Part shown: one piece after another, positions 48,819-59,792 of the stretch | Layout of the letters: the number at the start of each line of letters is the position of its first letter | Position numbering within the stretch: the stretch's first letter is position 1 | Source: Apiospora phragmitis | Taxonomy: Eukaryota; Ascomycota; Sordariomycetes; Amphisphaeriales; Apiosporaceae | Reading direction: 5' to 3' | NCBI GenBank assembly: GCA_038363925.1 | Contig: JAQQWL010000010.1 | Location: forward strand, 1,116,001-1,180,000 | Length of the DNA: 64,000 nt | The notes under the pieces: generated by a model | What the model was told of the DNA's origin: nothing | The model's database searches: none | Seen by the model: the letters and a program-made list of their open reading frames with translations, nothing else | Program-made: the position numbers and the translations under genes

Positions 48819-50157
48819 ATCACAGAACTCCCGAATGAGCTGCTCGGTTCCATCTTGGACAAAGCATCCCCCCGAGATGGCATCAGACTCGCTACTACTT
48901 GTCGCATGATGTGCGAAAGAATTTTACCTCGGTTTTATATACAGGATGCTGTCAGCTGTCCTCAGAATAGTGTACCGTTTGCACTTCAATTCAGTTGTTG
49001 GTACGGCATGCAGAAGACCTACGAGATGTCCATGGTTGCAGTTCGAAGTACTGGACGGAACGCGCCGCAGGTATTAAACCAGTTATTCGATAACAGCAAA
49101 CTGCAGTTGTTCGTCTCCCGAGCATGTCCGGCGCGAAGTCACCTTCCGTGCTCGACGGTGCCCTACTATCATCTCAGGAATGATCGTTATACTCTAATGC
49201 ATATCTGCGCTTTCCGTGCCAATACTCATATTGCTGGGCTCCTGATGGAAGAGGATGGTGTTGATGTGGACTCCCTAGATGGGCTGGGAAGGACTCCAAT
49301 ACATTACGCAGTCAATGACGCCGTTGTAAGTTCCTCCTCGACTTAGCAGTATAAGTCGAAGTGACTCCTTTGGTTTGATCTTCGCTTATTCGAATCCATT
49401 TCTAACACGCCTTTAGGCCAGCATCCTCATCCAACTGGGAGCCGATATCAATGGCAATATGAAATATAATGGAAGCGGGCCCCTCGTAAATTTGATATGC
49501 GATGCTGATGCGTCATATCAGCCGGCGGCAAGTCTTCGAATTGCGTCGCCAAATGACAGATTGTGCCGGGAGGTCTGGCCACGGCTTATTATTCCAGACC
49601 TCTTTTCTACAATACAATACCTGATTGATGAAGGGGCTGCTGTGTCTTCGCCACTCAAGGATCCACAAATTTGTCCTCTTGCTTTTGCCATTCGCTTTGG
49701 CCATATCAAGATTGTGGAGGCGCTTTTAGACGCCGGGGCCGACCCGAACCCAACACGAACGGTACACGGAACTACCGAAACCTATCTTCTGCTGACAGAG
49801 GCGATCAATAGCAATAGGCCCGAGATAGCACGGCGCTTGTTGAAAGCCGGCGCACGGGTGGATGCGTCACCTGGCGGCACTCAGATCCCCCCCATCCTCG
49901 CAATAGCTACCGCATGGTTTTTGAACAACGCAAGCCGCGAATCAAACTGGGAAGATGTCCTCGACCAAATCTGCGCAGCCTCTGGGGACATCAACCATCG
50001 GATGGAAGGACATAGTGCAATCTGGTGGGCTATCAAAGAAGGAAGGTTCGCCGTCGCCCGTGTACTAGCACGAAACGGCGTATTATGGGAAGGCAGGGGT
50101 TTATACTTGAATGCGCCTGTGCTTAATAAGTTGGTGGACGAGTTTTCCAGGGCATGA
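48819..50157 (+). CDS. F-box / ankyrin-repeat protein (first exon uncertain)
   Basis: The frame opens inside an exon, after a likely acceptor CACAATCACAG at about 48818, with an F-box (ELPNELLGSILDKASPRDGI). A 91-nt intron (49326-49416) is followed by the second exon to the stop at 50157. Ankyrin repeats follow: LMHICAFRANTHIAGLLMEE, LGRTPIHYAVNDAVASILIQ, LAFAIRFGHIKIVEALLDAG, AINSNRPEIARRLLKAGARV, AIWWAIKEGRFAVARVLARN. F-box proteins bring substrates to SCF ubiquitin ligases and ankyrins bind proteins, so a substrate adaptor is likely. The ATG is upstream in an exon I could not fix. Confidence 0.75.
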
Positions 50158-50760
50158 TGGATAACACACTGAGGCATGGAAGCCAATATTCCAGATACTG
50201 AATGATAACAGGTTTTTCAAAAATTAAAATTTGCACTTTAGCTTGATTCCATGGTGGATGCCGAAATTAACAATTGTATTAAGTAATAATTTCTGCTTAA
50301 CTAACGTTATATGATCGTTGAAGAATGCCGATTACGTGCGAAGCTGGGTCAAACGACTTGGGTAAGATGCGACTACGACCACCAACTACACTGATTTGGA
50401 AGATAGAATAAAAATGTATTAACGAAGCGGTACATAGTATCGTCGCTTTGTAATCGACGTTGTTAATCTCTTTGATACCTCACCCGCTCGATGGCAAAGT
50501 ATAAATTATGTACGAGCTGGTCTTCGCATGGTCGTATGCCTCCCTCAGCACTTCCCGTGCTTGCCATTTAGATGTAGTTATAATATTGGCAGATTGGAGG
50601 TGGCAACCGCGGATTAGTGTTAGCACAAACTAATTGACAGTCCTCCGAACTTGTAATCGTCACAAAGAAACATGGGTTACCTCAATCCACTAAAAGTTGG
50701 CTGGAACAACTGCGGTCAGCCCTCGACAAGGGTAGTCTGAAAGTTGAAACGAATATTCAA

Positions 50761-50767
50761 TATAAAA
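50761..50767 (+). promoter_or_regulatory. TATA box of the 50841 gene
   Basis: TATAAAA lies 80 bp before the ATG at 50841, followed by a T/C-rich leader (CTTTGCTTTTTTTCTATTTGC) ending in TTCCAGG. The AG could also be an intron end. Confidence 0.5.
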
Positions 50768-50840
50768 GGGCCTTGCCTCGCGCGTCCTGTTAACATTTCT
50801 TTGCTTTTTTTCTATTTGCTTCCAGGTCTCGCAACACTTC

Positions 50841-50987
50841 ATGATGAGCTTTCAATTCCAGCCGCCCTTCAGCCCAGAGGCCTATAACATGGCAAAACAG
50901 AAAAAGGAAGCATTTAAGACCGCCTTGGCTGGGCTGGAGAATAGAAGCCCAACGAACCGACAGGCTACATATCCTCGTAGTCCCTAA
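50841..50987 (+). CDS. Very small orphan protein (48 aa)
   Basis: The product begins MMSFQFQPPFSPEAYNMAKQ and continues with a Lys/Ala helix (KKEAFKTALAGL) and a basic tail ending YPRSP. It is supported only by a well-placed TATA box, a typical pyrimidine-rich leader and a clean stop. It may be the first exon of a longer gene. Confidence 0.35.
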   Translation: MMSFQFQPPFSPEAYNMAKQKKEAFKTALAGLENRSPTNRQATYPRSP

Positions 50988-51143
50988 GTCTTTTTAATAG
51001 ACCAAGTGACGCAAAAGCCGATAGAGGACACGCAACCCCTACCTACGGTATGAAACAATCGAACCATACTTTCGATAGCACGCTACCATACCAAGGTACG
51101 ACTCTTCTTAGATACTTGTGCAACCTGCTAATATGCCTTCTCT

Positions 51144-51739
51144 ATGTCAGCCGATCTTCCACTGGCCAAAAGAACTCTTCATACGTCTAAGCCATCATCG
51201 AGTCAAGACACAAAGCGCCACCACGTGATCGGCACAGATCTCGACAGAAGTTCGGCTCATCCTGTTATTGCAATTTGTACGCATGCTACGAAACCTCCAC
51301 TTGCAAAGCCTAGTTTCCAGACTTTTGGTAACACTATGGCCGGCACAGTTAAAGAAGGTGGCCCAACCGCATATGTCTTGCCCAAAACAAAACCGCCACA
51401 ACTACCTCAACCTGGACCGAGGCCCACAAAACGAAAAAGGCATATGCTGGGCCCACCTGAGCAAGCTGACATTCTCGGTCTGGAACTACGACTGCAACCT
51501 GAGAGGCTTCCTCCTAATGCCAACGGCGAAACCTACGACGTAGAAGTTGTTAGTATCTCCACCGCATTATTGGCGACTCAGGTGAAGAAGAATCCACTGA
51601 ATACCTAGTTATGTGGGCAGGCGACTGGCCTCTCGAACAGAGATACACCTGGGAGCCGGAAGAGAACATCGACGCTGTAAATTTAGTGGGAAGCTACTGG
51701 AGGGAATGGTGTAAACGGGTCACGGCCCGAGAATTTTAA
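51144..51739 (+). CDS. Chromodomain protein (frame change before the domain)
   Basis: The N-terminal 130 residues are Pro/Lys-rich and contain a basic stretch (PTKRKRHMLGP). A chromodomain follows in another frame: GEEESTEYLVMWAGDW, YTWEPEENIDAVNLVGSYW, ending at 51739. Its start YDVEVV lies in the first frame, so one frame change at about 51555-51580 is needed and no convincing intron exists there. Chromodomains bind methylated histone tails. The N-terminal part does not look like a retroelement integrase, so a stand-alone chromatin protein or relic is likeliest. Confidence 0.5.
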
Positions 51740-51898
51740 CACTCTTATGCTAGCGGTCCTATTCTGATGGGAGCTCTTGATGGGGGAATACCTTAATTAT
51801 TATTCAATACAATTTAACTGTTATTTTTGCAGGGGATAGATGTAAACCTTTGGGTTTGCTACGTAGCGGTCTACCACGTGTATCTTGGCTCCTCCCGA

Positions 51899-53306
51899 TC
51901 AGGGCATACCAGCAGCAATATTTGCATATGTACTGTCTGGATACTGCAGATTGTTCTGGCTCTGTCTGAGAGCACCGAGTGAAAAATAGCTTATTCGGAT
52001 GAGGCTCTCAGCGTCGTTCCGGTCCCCACTAGCCTCCCAAAACATGGACCCTCCTAAGCCCTCGGACCTCAAGTAGTCTATCTTCGCCTTGACCATACTA
52101 GGCGTGTCGTAAGATATCAGCTGCTGGCTGTTATTGTCGTATGTGTACGTGGCCCCAGCGATGGCATCTTTCTGTACGTCTAGGTGAGAACGGGGCAAGG
52201 CTTTATAATCCCAAACTCCGTCCTCCCAAGACCCCTTACCGATGCCGGAATAAGGTTTCCCAACTCCAGAAGTGTTTTCAAATGCGCGTCCGAATAAAGG
52301 GATACCCAGAATGATCTTATACCTTGGGACGCCGGCAGCAAGGTAACCAGTAATCGCTGCATCCGTGGAGAAGGGGGTAGACCCCAGGTTCCCTGAGTTG
52401 GGATAAAGGTTTGCCTGGTGCGCACTCAACGGGGAGAAAGAGCCCGCGTAATCATAAGCCATGAGGTTGAACGCATCCACTATCTGAGCCATGTCGAACA
52501 GCGGCAGCTTGGAGTACTTGTCAGGACCGGCCGGCATCGCAGCTGTTAGGCGGAAATGGTATCCCGGCACGGACCGGGCGGCGTAGTCGTCCAGTTCGGC
52601 TCTTACTGCCTTCAGCAATGCTAGAAAGTCTGCGGCCTCGCTGGCGTTCGCAGGATATTCCCAGTCAATGTCAATCCCATCAAAGCCCCAATCCTTCATC
52701 AGTGATACCGAAGATTTAGCAAACTGAATGCGCTTCGGCTCTGTGGATACAGCTGAGGCGAACCGCCCGTTCAGACTATATGTCCACCCTCCAACAGATA
52801 GATTAACTTTGGTATTCCGGTGGGCCTTTTTGAGAAGAAAAAGCTGTTTGACGCAGCCGTAGGCATGGCTTCCAGAGGCCGGCGTCGCTTGGGGGGCTCA
52901 GTATATTCCTTAAGAGGCAGCCAGGTACCATATGAGCTTACAAGCATCGGACAAGTTTATCTGGGTGTCCGCCCAGGGATCGGAAGAGAACCTGAAGCGC
53001 ATTAGAGAAAGTGAGTTAGAATGTACCTTACTTACACTGTCCCGTCGTCTTGAAAGTTTGCGAATGCATAGTATATGTTTGTCACAACATCGGCGGGCAA
53101 CTGCTGAGGACGATAATTCCTTGCATAGATACCCCTTTTCCCGCATCCGTTAGCGGGAAAACTTTGAATGAGAATTATAGAACCAACCAGTTCGCAAAAT
53201 AGGCAGAATTTTCGTAGCCGTCTACTCGTGTGTCCAAAGGAGAAAGGCAAAGTGAAGTGCGCAGAAGTGAGCACGCCAGCAAGTGTTTGAGTAGGCTTGC
53301 TAACAT
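51899..53306 (-). CDS. GH18 endochitinase, secreted (418 aa)
   Basis: ATG at 53306. Introns at 53135-53187, 52992-53035 and 52888-52941 (all GT-AG, correct phase) give 1257 nt, 418 codons plus stop, uninterrupted. The N-terminus (MLASLLKHLLACSLLRTSLC) is a plausible signal peptide followed by the YFANWGIYARNY start of the fungal chitinase domain. SVGGW at about 120-124 and the catalytic DGIDIDWE (Asp159, Asp162, Asp164, Glu166) are complete; MFWEASGD is the conserved barrel-end segment. It matches the ech42/chi18-5 subgroup of fungal endochitinases by length and motifs. It would cleave chitin outside the cell, in wall remodelling, attack on other fungi, or nutrition. The catalytic Asp/Glu set is intact. 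Confidence 0.95.
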
Positions 53307-53938
53307 CTTGAAAATCTTACGATGATGAACAAATTGATGTGAATGGCGCAATGGGAAAGGGTAGCATTCAGCCAGACTTGACAGGGTACAATGCTTTATA
53401 CAATACGGACGGATAAAGAAAGGAGTGTAAGGCAGAAATAGATTGAACGATGGTAACCAAGGTCCATGAATGGAAGCATATATGGAATGGCAGGAACTGC
53501 TCTTTTGGCCCCGACCGAAAAGAGAAACATTTGCTTCAGTCGCGGTTAAGAGAATTAAGAACCGGTCCACAAAGAGAGTTAGTAGATTATATGCTTCGTC
53601 CAAAACGGGAGTATTACAAAGCGTGAAACATATAGGTCTACAGTACTGTACATGGAAAAGGTTTGGCAACCTGGTCGACTGCATTTCTCAATTCGCCTCC
53701 CAAAACTTGCTTAGTTGCCTGACAACCTTGTACATATCATCCTGTAGTTTCGGCTCTCAGTAGAGGTAAAGGCTTGGCTGCCAGATGAAGAAGGGGGGTA
53801 CGCGTCTAATTCCGTACGTCCTCGGGATAAACGAGCAAAAGTGTCTACCGTCCAGAATCAGCCCGCCATGGAGATATTTAAGAGACGCCAATGCGTACAT
53901 AACCTCCCAACCCAAAGGTTCTTCGGGGCCTAGTCAAA

Positions 53939-54534
53939 ATGATATTGATCATCCCCATTTTGACAACTCTCCTCGCGGGTGTCTTAAGTCTGGACGTGTC
54001 CCTGGGGACACTGTCAGATTTGAGCTCCAAATTGGAACGGTCACAGCCATTGACTCTCTCGTATTCGAGCTCGATTACTGCTCCCACACAGCAAGCTCGT
54101 TGCAGCAAATGACCACAGCCATTGAGCAAAGCAATAAGAGTCCCTTGAATCCTCCGTCAGCCAAAGTTGACACCGGCGAACCAAGCAAGACTCAACGTCT
54201 CACGAGGACTGTGATACAAACCGTGTTGGTCACCGTCACAAAATCTGCTACCAAGCCAGATACAGCCCCATCCTCAACAACAACTGGTTCGCGCGGGGCT
54301 GTGAGCGCCAATTGTACAAGTAGCTCAAATAGAACAGTCCGCACTGTAGTTGATACCATTGGTACGCTGACCGGCCTTATGCCAACGAACAGCTCACTCG
54401 GTAATGTCTCTTTTATTCGCTCGCCAACCCCCACAGCGGGACTCACTGCCACTTCAGATGGATATACACTAAGCCAGCGAGCCTGGTACTATTTTACGAT
54501 GCTGGTAATTGCAAGCAGTTTTCTATATATTTAA
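53939..54534 (+). CDS. Possible GPI-anchored Ser/Thr-rich surface protein (short intron or frame change)
   Basis: ATG 53939 begins a typical signal peptide (MILIIPILTTLLAGVLSLD). The open frame that follows ends near 54110. A different frame from about 54096 onwards (SSLQQMTTAIEQSNK) is Ser/Thr-rich (RTVIQTVLVTVTKSATKPDT, N-x-S/T sites) and ends with the GPI-type tail AWYYFTMLVIASSFLYI at 54534. The two can be joined by a 35-nt GTATTC...AAG intron (correct phase but very short), or by an indel. Function unknown. Confidence 0.45.
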
Positions 54535-54539
54535 GTAGT

Positions 54540-55680
54540 GAAAACACAGCATCCGTACCGTGAAGGGTAGATGGAATTAGTGCCGGCACTCTCTAGGTAG
54601 GTAGGTCGTCAACCCTTACCACAACGCGGCCTTTAAACTAATACATTTCATGACGAATTGTTGGGAGATATCTCTCCTCGCTTCTCTGCAAGTCTACCAG
54701 ACTCCAGATGTATCTATATTCTTCTATAGACACTCTGTCCACTTCTGACTAGGTCTATAAAGACCTAGCCTGCAACCAGGCTTCAGGAGTGGAAGGCCAA
54801 GGCATTTAGACAATACACTCCTTCACCCCCCACTTATACGAATCAATACTTTCGTGGCTCTCGAAATGAAGGAAAAGGAGTATGTTGTATTCATGTGTAT
54901 GTGTATTTCTGTTGTAAGTCTACATCAAATCGACGCTTTTATCTCCGCGAAGTGCCTTGGCAGCTCCTTAGCGCAGTGCAAAAAGATTCAAGTCACCCTG
55001 TGCGCTTCCCCTCACAATCACTGGTTCTGTACTTTCTGAAGACTTGGCTCTGGCAAGGTGGTGTGAGTCGACAACCAACTCGAAGATTGCCAGACAAGAG
55101 AGCCGGATCTAGGGCCTGGCACTTTCGTTTGGACTTGGTTGGCGTGCGTCCATGATACCAACTTCACGTCTCCGACGCGCTGTCGGCTGCCGCTGATGGT
55201 GGTGGAGGAGTTGGCACAGGACTCGGGAGGACGGCTGCGCCTAGAAACGTTCACAAGCACTCAACGGCTACGGCTTGGAGTGTCGAGGTTTGGGGCTTTC
55301 CTGGCTCACTTGACTGGCTTGGTTGATTGGCGGATATGTAGATGAATGAAAGGATACAGGTTGATTTCAATGATGCGACATTGTGTGATCGATGAAACCC
55401 ATAAGGCCGAGGGGCATGTGGTGGCATGAGGAATACTGGAGATGAGAATGGAAGAATGGAAGAATGGAAGATGTGTATTGAATCAAGGTGGTGGTGGAAC
55501 GTGAAAACGACATTGAGTAAAGACCTGGGCTCGATAGATCCCCGTCTCCCAATTCAGAGGCCGATTTAGTACACGGAAACATGATAAAGCTGTAGAATTG
55601 AGAAGCACTATCTGTTCCTCAGTTGGTTTGCGATCCACTTTGGCCGCGATTTTATGTTAAGCTAGTCTCAATATCTCCTT
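54540..55680. other. Intergenic stretch without a supported gene
   Basis: Only short overlapping frames on both strands. A GGAAGAATGGAAGAATGGAA mini-run lies near 55447-55470. Confidence 0.45.
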
Positions 55681-55684
55681 TGTT

Positions 55685-56227
55685 ATGGATATTCTCGTGT
55701 TTCTATCGGGGGCCCCGTCACGGAAGCCAGAGTGTGCGGAGAAGGCAGAATCGGCTGAGCCCTTACGGCTGCCGTTTTGCCCGCCACCAGCCCCCCCAAC
55801 AACAGACGCCAGAACGCGACACGCGAGGCGGAGAGTGATTCTAGAGTTACTACGATCGGGCGAAGACCCCAATCAACGTTACTATCACCGAGACCATATG
55901 CCTAGAACTTCCTCCCTTCTCTTCGCCCTAGCTTGCCAAGGGCGCTTCTGGGAAGCTGAATTGCTCCTAGAGAGTGGCGTTCTTGAGATTGAAGCATCAC
56001 CGACGGACCAGTGTGAATGCGGGCAAGTGAGAGAGACAGTAGAGCACTTCCTCTTCCGATGCGGAGGTTGGACAGCATACCGAATAGAGGTGCTACAATG
56101 TACGGAGACCCACAGGAGTAACTTGTACTTTTACTTAGGCGACATGTCATCGCCAGACGGTAGGTTTTGGTCTCCCAACATGGATGCTGTTCGAGCAACT
56201 ATACGGTTTGCTATAGCGACAGGCTGA
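55685..56227 (+). CDS. Ankyrin fragment fused in frame to the 3' end of a LINE reverse-transcriptase ORF
   Basis: The first 100 residues look like ankyrin repeats (ARRRVILELLRSGEDPNQRY, LLFALACQGRFWEAELLLES). From about residue 104 the chain changes to the carboxy-terminal part of a Tad-like non-LTR retroelement: DQCECGQVRETVEHFLFRC then NMDAVRATIRFAIATG. The C-x-C-x-x-x-x-x-x-x-H-x-x-x-x-C zinc-knuckle-like motif is complete. The ORF stops at a TGA where the LINE family usually has an Arg codon (CGA to TGA change). The join at about 55990 is in frame, so a chimeric protein is formally possible, but a chance join in decaying DNA is at least as likely. Confidence 0.6.
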   Translation: MDILVFLSGAPSRKPECAEKAESAEPLRLPFCPPPAPPTTDARTRHARRRVILELLRSGEDPNQRYYHRDHMPRTSSLLFALACQGRFWEAELLLESGVLEIEASPTDQCECGQVRETVEHFLFRCGGWTAYRIEVLQCTETHRSNLYFYLGDMSSPDGRFWSPNMDAVRATIRFAIATG

Positions 56228-56340
56228 CTGGACGCATACCAGTCTTCTCACCAACATAACGCTAACCACCCCGTGCCTCGTACAGCAGGGGCCGCTTCAG
56301 CTGCCGAGGATAGGATGCTGGACACTTGAAGAAGGGCATT
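55990..56340 (+). mobile_element. 3' fragment of a Tad-like LINE retroelement
   Basis: The coding part ends at 56227. Sequence to about 56340 still reads like a continuation (AGAASAAEDRMLDT) after the premature TGA. No 5' part of the element is present in the window, and no poly-A tail or target duplication is visible. Confidence 0.55.
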
Positions 56341-56444
56341 CGAGCTGGCTTGCTAGGAAATGCTAAATAATACACCCCGTATAGGAAAGTACTGACGGAA
56401 AAAGGAGTGACATAAGCCGAAACTGGAGTATGTCAGGGCGTTGG

Positions 56445-56525
56445 ATGACAAGGAAACGATTTAGGAATGTATCATAGATTAGCGATAAGTTAGTTGCCCT
56501 TTCGGCTTCGCCGCCCGGATGTTAA
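56445..56525 (+). repeat. Dispersed element of about 75 bp, copy 2
   Basis: It matches 32383-32460: TGACAAG, CGATT, GAATGTA, TAGATTAGCG, GTTGCCCTTTCGGCTTCGCC occur in the same order. It sits shortly after the LINE fragment. Confidence 0.65.
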
Positions 56526-56996
56526 TAAATTGTGTGTGTGTAAGCCAGATTGACTATCTGGTCACACCACATTCGTGGTACGAAGGCTCCATATCTGTCT
56601 TTAGCGGGCACGGTTTACACGTTAAAAAGAGAAAGCGCTGTTCTGGGGCCCCAATTTGGCAAGCGTGGGATTCCATTTTATGATGGCATGACAGCGAGGT
56701 AGTAAATGGTTGGTGGTTGCTCCCGCGTACTGAGTACATAGCCCCACTTCATGAGGTCTGGGCTGATTGGATAGGCGTAGCCGCTCAACTTGTGCCCCAC
56801 TTGCCCTATTGGCAAGTTCGACTAATCCCCTTCCTGTTACTTGCTTTTCCCCCAATCGGATTATAAGAACGAGCCGGGAGTACGCATTCCAGGCTACCAA
56901 GCCCAAGCTGACAACTCACCAGTAAACCATTGCGTCCAAAGATGGCGCCAACTCGTTCTCGACCCGTTCTACAAGGCCCTCACCAAGGTTTTGTGA

Positions 56997-59406
56997 ATGA
57001 GTTCATCCACCGTGAACAACAGAATCGAGTTTCGAAAGGCCCCGAAGTCCTTGACGGCGACGCAGCATGCAGCACTTCGGAAGCAACTGCAAGAAGTCCG
57101 TTTTCTGAAGCCGGCATGGGCTGATGAAACCAAGATTAATGTGGCAAGAATTTTGCGCAAATGGAAAATGTGAGACTCGTCCCTTTCCCCAACTGGCCAC
57201 ATAGCGCTGACTAACGGGATAGCTTCTGTCGCGATGTCGTGAACGGGCCATGGAAGGTCGTCCTTGAACAAGCTGACCGAGCAGCCGCAATGGACTTTCT
57301 GTTGCATGTGTGAGACTTACCGGATTAAGTCATGGGGCACATCTTGGGAGTACTATCGTCAGTACAAGCAGCTCTATGCAAGCGTCAATGGCCGCCACAT
57401 TGACACGAACGATAACAAGGAGATTCTCAAGGTACGTAAGTTATAAATAAGCACTTCTAGCCATTAACAGTTTCGCAGTGGCATGACGCTACCTGGTACC
57501 TCTCTTCAAGCTCCGTCCTCCAAATGTTGATGGTAAACCAGTCGTGAATTCTGACGGTGTTTTCGCTCTTCTGGTCTTCAGCATCGCCTATGACGACGGC
57601 GTTTTCGCAAGTGAGCGTCAACGTATCAATCTCCTTGGTATATACCAAGCTCTGGCATACACAGGAGCACGACCTGGTGAGCTCGTGGACAACGAGACAC
57701 CCAAGCCATCGGATGGATCTTGGGAAGATCTGTTTGCCTCCAAATGCTCAACCAGCTCGAATGAGGACAACAACCATGCACCAGACGAGTTTCAGCTGCT
57801 CGACAACATCTTGGCCCGTGAGACTACTGATCGTGGTCGCCCGAAAGCGTTGTGCTACGAAGATATTCGACTTATGGTGGTACGCCACCCAGAGACCGGC
57901 CAAGACATGTTCTCCATGGCTGTGAAATTCATACACCACAAGGGAATGGACAATAACCCGAAGCCGTGAGTGTCAGTTATTGCGATGATTTCGGAATCAA
58001 ACCTGATGTTTTATTTAGCACGATCTTCTGGTTTACTATGACGCGCAAATTGATATTCAATTTTATCATAGTGATTACCTGCTTAGCCCTCTGCGACGAC
58101 GCCTTTAATGCCCCAAGCTTGACGACTGTCCGGCGGGTCTTCCAGTTAAAACTCGGGCCCGGTCAAGTGCACAGCCCTTCGATGGAAGAAAGAGTGGCTG
58201 AAGCGGCCGGTTTTCCGTGTAGGAGATGACGTTGTTCGGTATCACAAGCTTCGTGATGACCTAAAACGACAAAGTCTTGACATGGGGAATGAAGAACCTA
58301 TCACACCAAAGGCCTTCCGAAGAGGCAATGCCAACGTTATGAACAGTAAGTCCCAGTTCAGTGTTTATCTACTGTTTATACTGAAATTAGGCAGGAAAGG
58401 CCCCTGACGCTGTGCGGGATCAGGCGCTACGCCATGATCCCAAATGGGCTACGTTCAATAGTGCGTATATCAACGAGAACATCGAATTTGATACACAGAA
58501 CGCCTTTCTGGACGAGCCAACAGAAGACGCTCTAATCAACCTATTTACTCATGTCGGGATGACACGTGACCCACGGGCTCGAAGAAAATGGTCCCCAAGC
58601 AAGTTTGGGAGTCCTTGCCGCCGGATCCCGAGATTGAAGCACTGAAGCAACGAGGAGAGATTCTCAAAGATGGCCGGTATCGATACAAAGGACAAGAAAA
58701 TGAGGAGGAAATCCGAGTCCTGTCAGGGAGCATCAGAACGAAACAAGCGCAACGCGTAAGCAACGTTGAGGAGCAGTACCGGCAATACTTCTTCTACAAC
58801 AGGCCCACGTGGGATATCGAGAGGCAGGCCGCAGGTGAGGAAGAATTGGTGGAACTGGAGGAAGCCTGGCAGCCAGAGATCGACCTCCAAATCCCCGAAC
58901 GCGCAGAGCTGGCTGAGGCGTTCCTTTTTCAACCGGAAGTGCCCACCTTTGAGGATATGCTGGAGTCATGCATTCACGCTGTCGATGTTATGTTCCGACT
59001 CTGCCAAAAGCGGGAGACGCCTAGACGTACTCGTATACACAAGCGAGCACAGGTTCAGCCGAACATAACCGATACAACTCCTCTCGATCGTCATATTTTC
59101 CCATTACTTATGCTGAAGACACAATGTCCACGGTGTATTGGGGATGGTCGCCTTTCGTACCAAGAGCGAACCTTTAAATACAGTCGGCCAGCGGTGATGA
59201 ACGATCATTTCGAGCGCGCACATGTCAGGGACATCAGAGACCTCGAGCATGACAAACTCATCTTCTGCGAGCATCCTACATGCGTAGAAGAAGGCGTCAA
59301 GCTGGACGATCTTGACCACTTTCGAAATCATGTACAGACTGTCCACGGTGTGTGGCTCAGATCTGAACTTCGGTGGGATGATTTACGATATAGTATGCCA
59401 GGTTAA
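56997..59406 (+). pseudogene. DUF3435 tyrosine-recombinase-family gene of a second subtype, with four frame changes
   Basis: ATG 56997 (MSSSTVNNRIEFRKAPKSL). Introns at 57170-57222 (GCTGACTAAC branch), 57432-57478, 57966-58018 and 58346-58394 join exons that match DUF3435: the box with Arg at 57670 (YTGARPGEL), a second Arg box (FRRGNANVMN, 58318-58323) and a Tyr box (FNSAYINENIEF, Tyr at 58466). A C-terminal C2H2-like part is present (CPRCIGD, HFERAHVRD, CEHPTCVEEG). The frame is lost at about 57308 (two bases in a TG run), 57493 (one base), 58150 (AAAA where six A would restore frame) and 58590 (one A). It belongs to the group with RHDPKWATFNSAYINE, unlike the gene at 27765. Dead gene, or several homopolymer sequencing errors. 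Confidence 0.8.
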
Positions 59407-59792
59407 CAGGGGATTGGAAGGAGGCTATCCAGACTAGGACGTCACTTGTATGAAGGCTTACATCAAGCTGGCTTGAAACCCGCGATAAGCAAGAGTCCGC
59501 GGATACGTTGATTTCACCCTGAGCCCCGGAACGCATCTCTCTTAAGCTAACGCTCCGATCTCTCGTTCTCGCCCATTTTCACTATTTGTCTATAGTACAT
59601 TCGTTACAGCTCCCCCAGGCTCGCCTGGTCGTAGAATTTCAGCTAGCAATCGACACATTTCTATCTGTTGCTTCCCAATAGCTATTTTCGGAGCCTTGCA
59701 ATAAATCGTCTTAAGCTAAGCTGACGCCACTTATGCTTATCCTGCTTGTTCTGATTGTACGTAGGCGGTAGGACTGGATCTGTTTCTAGAAA

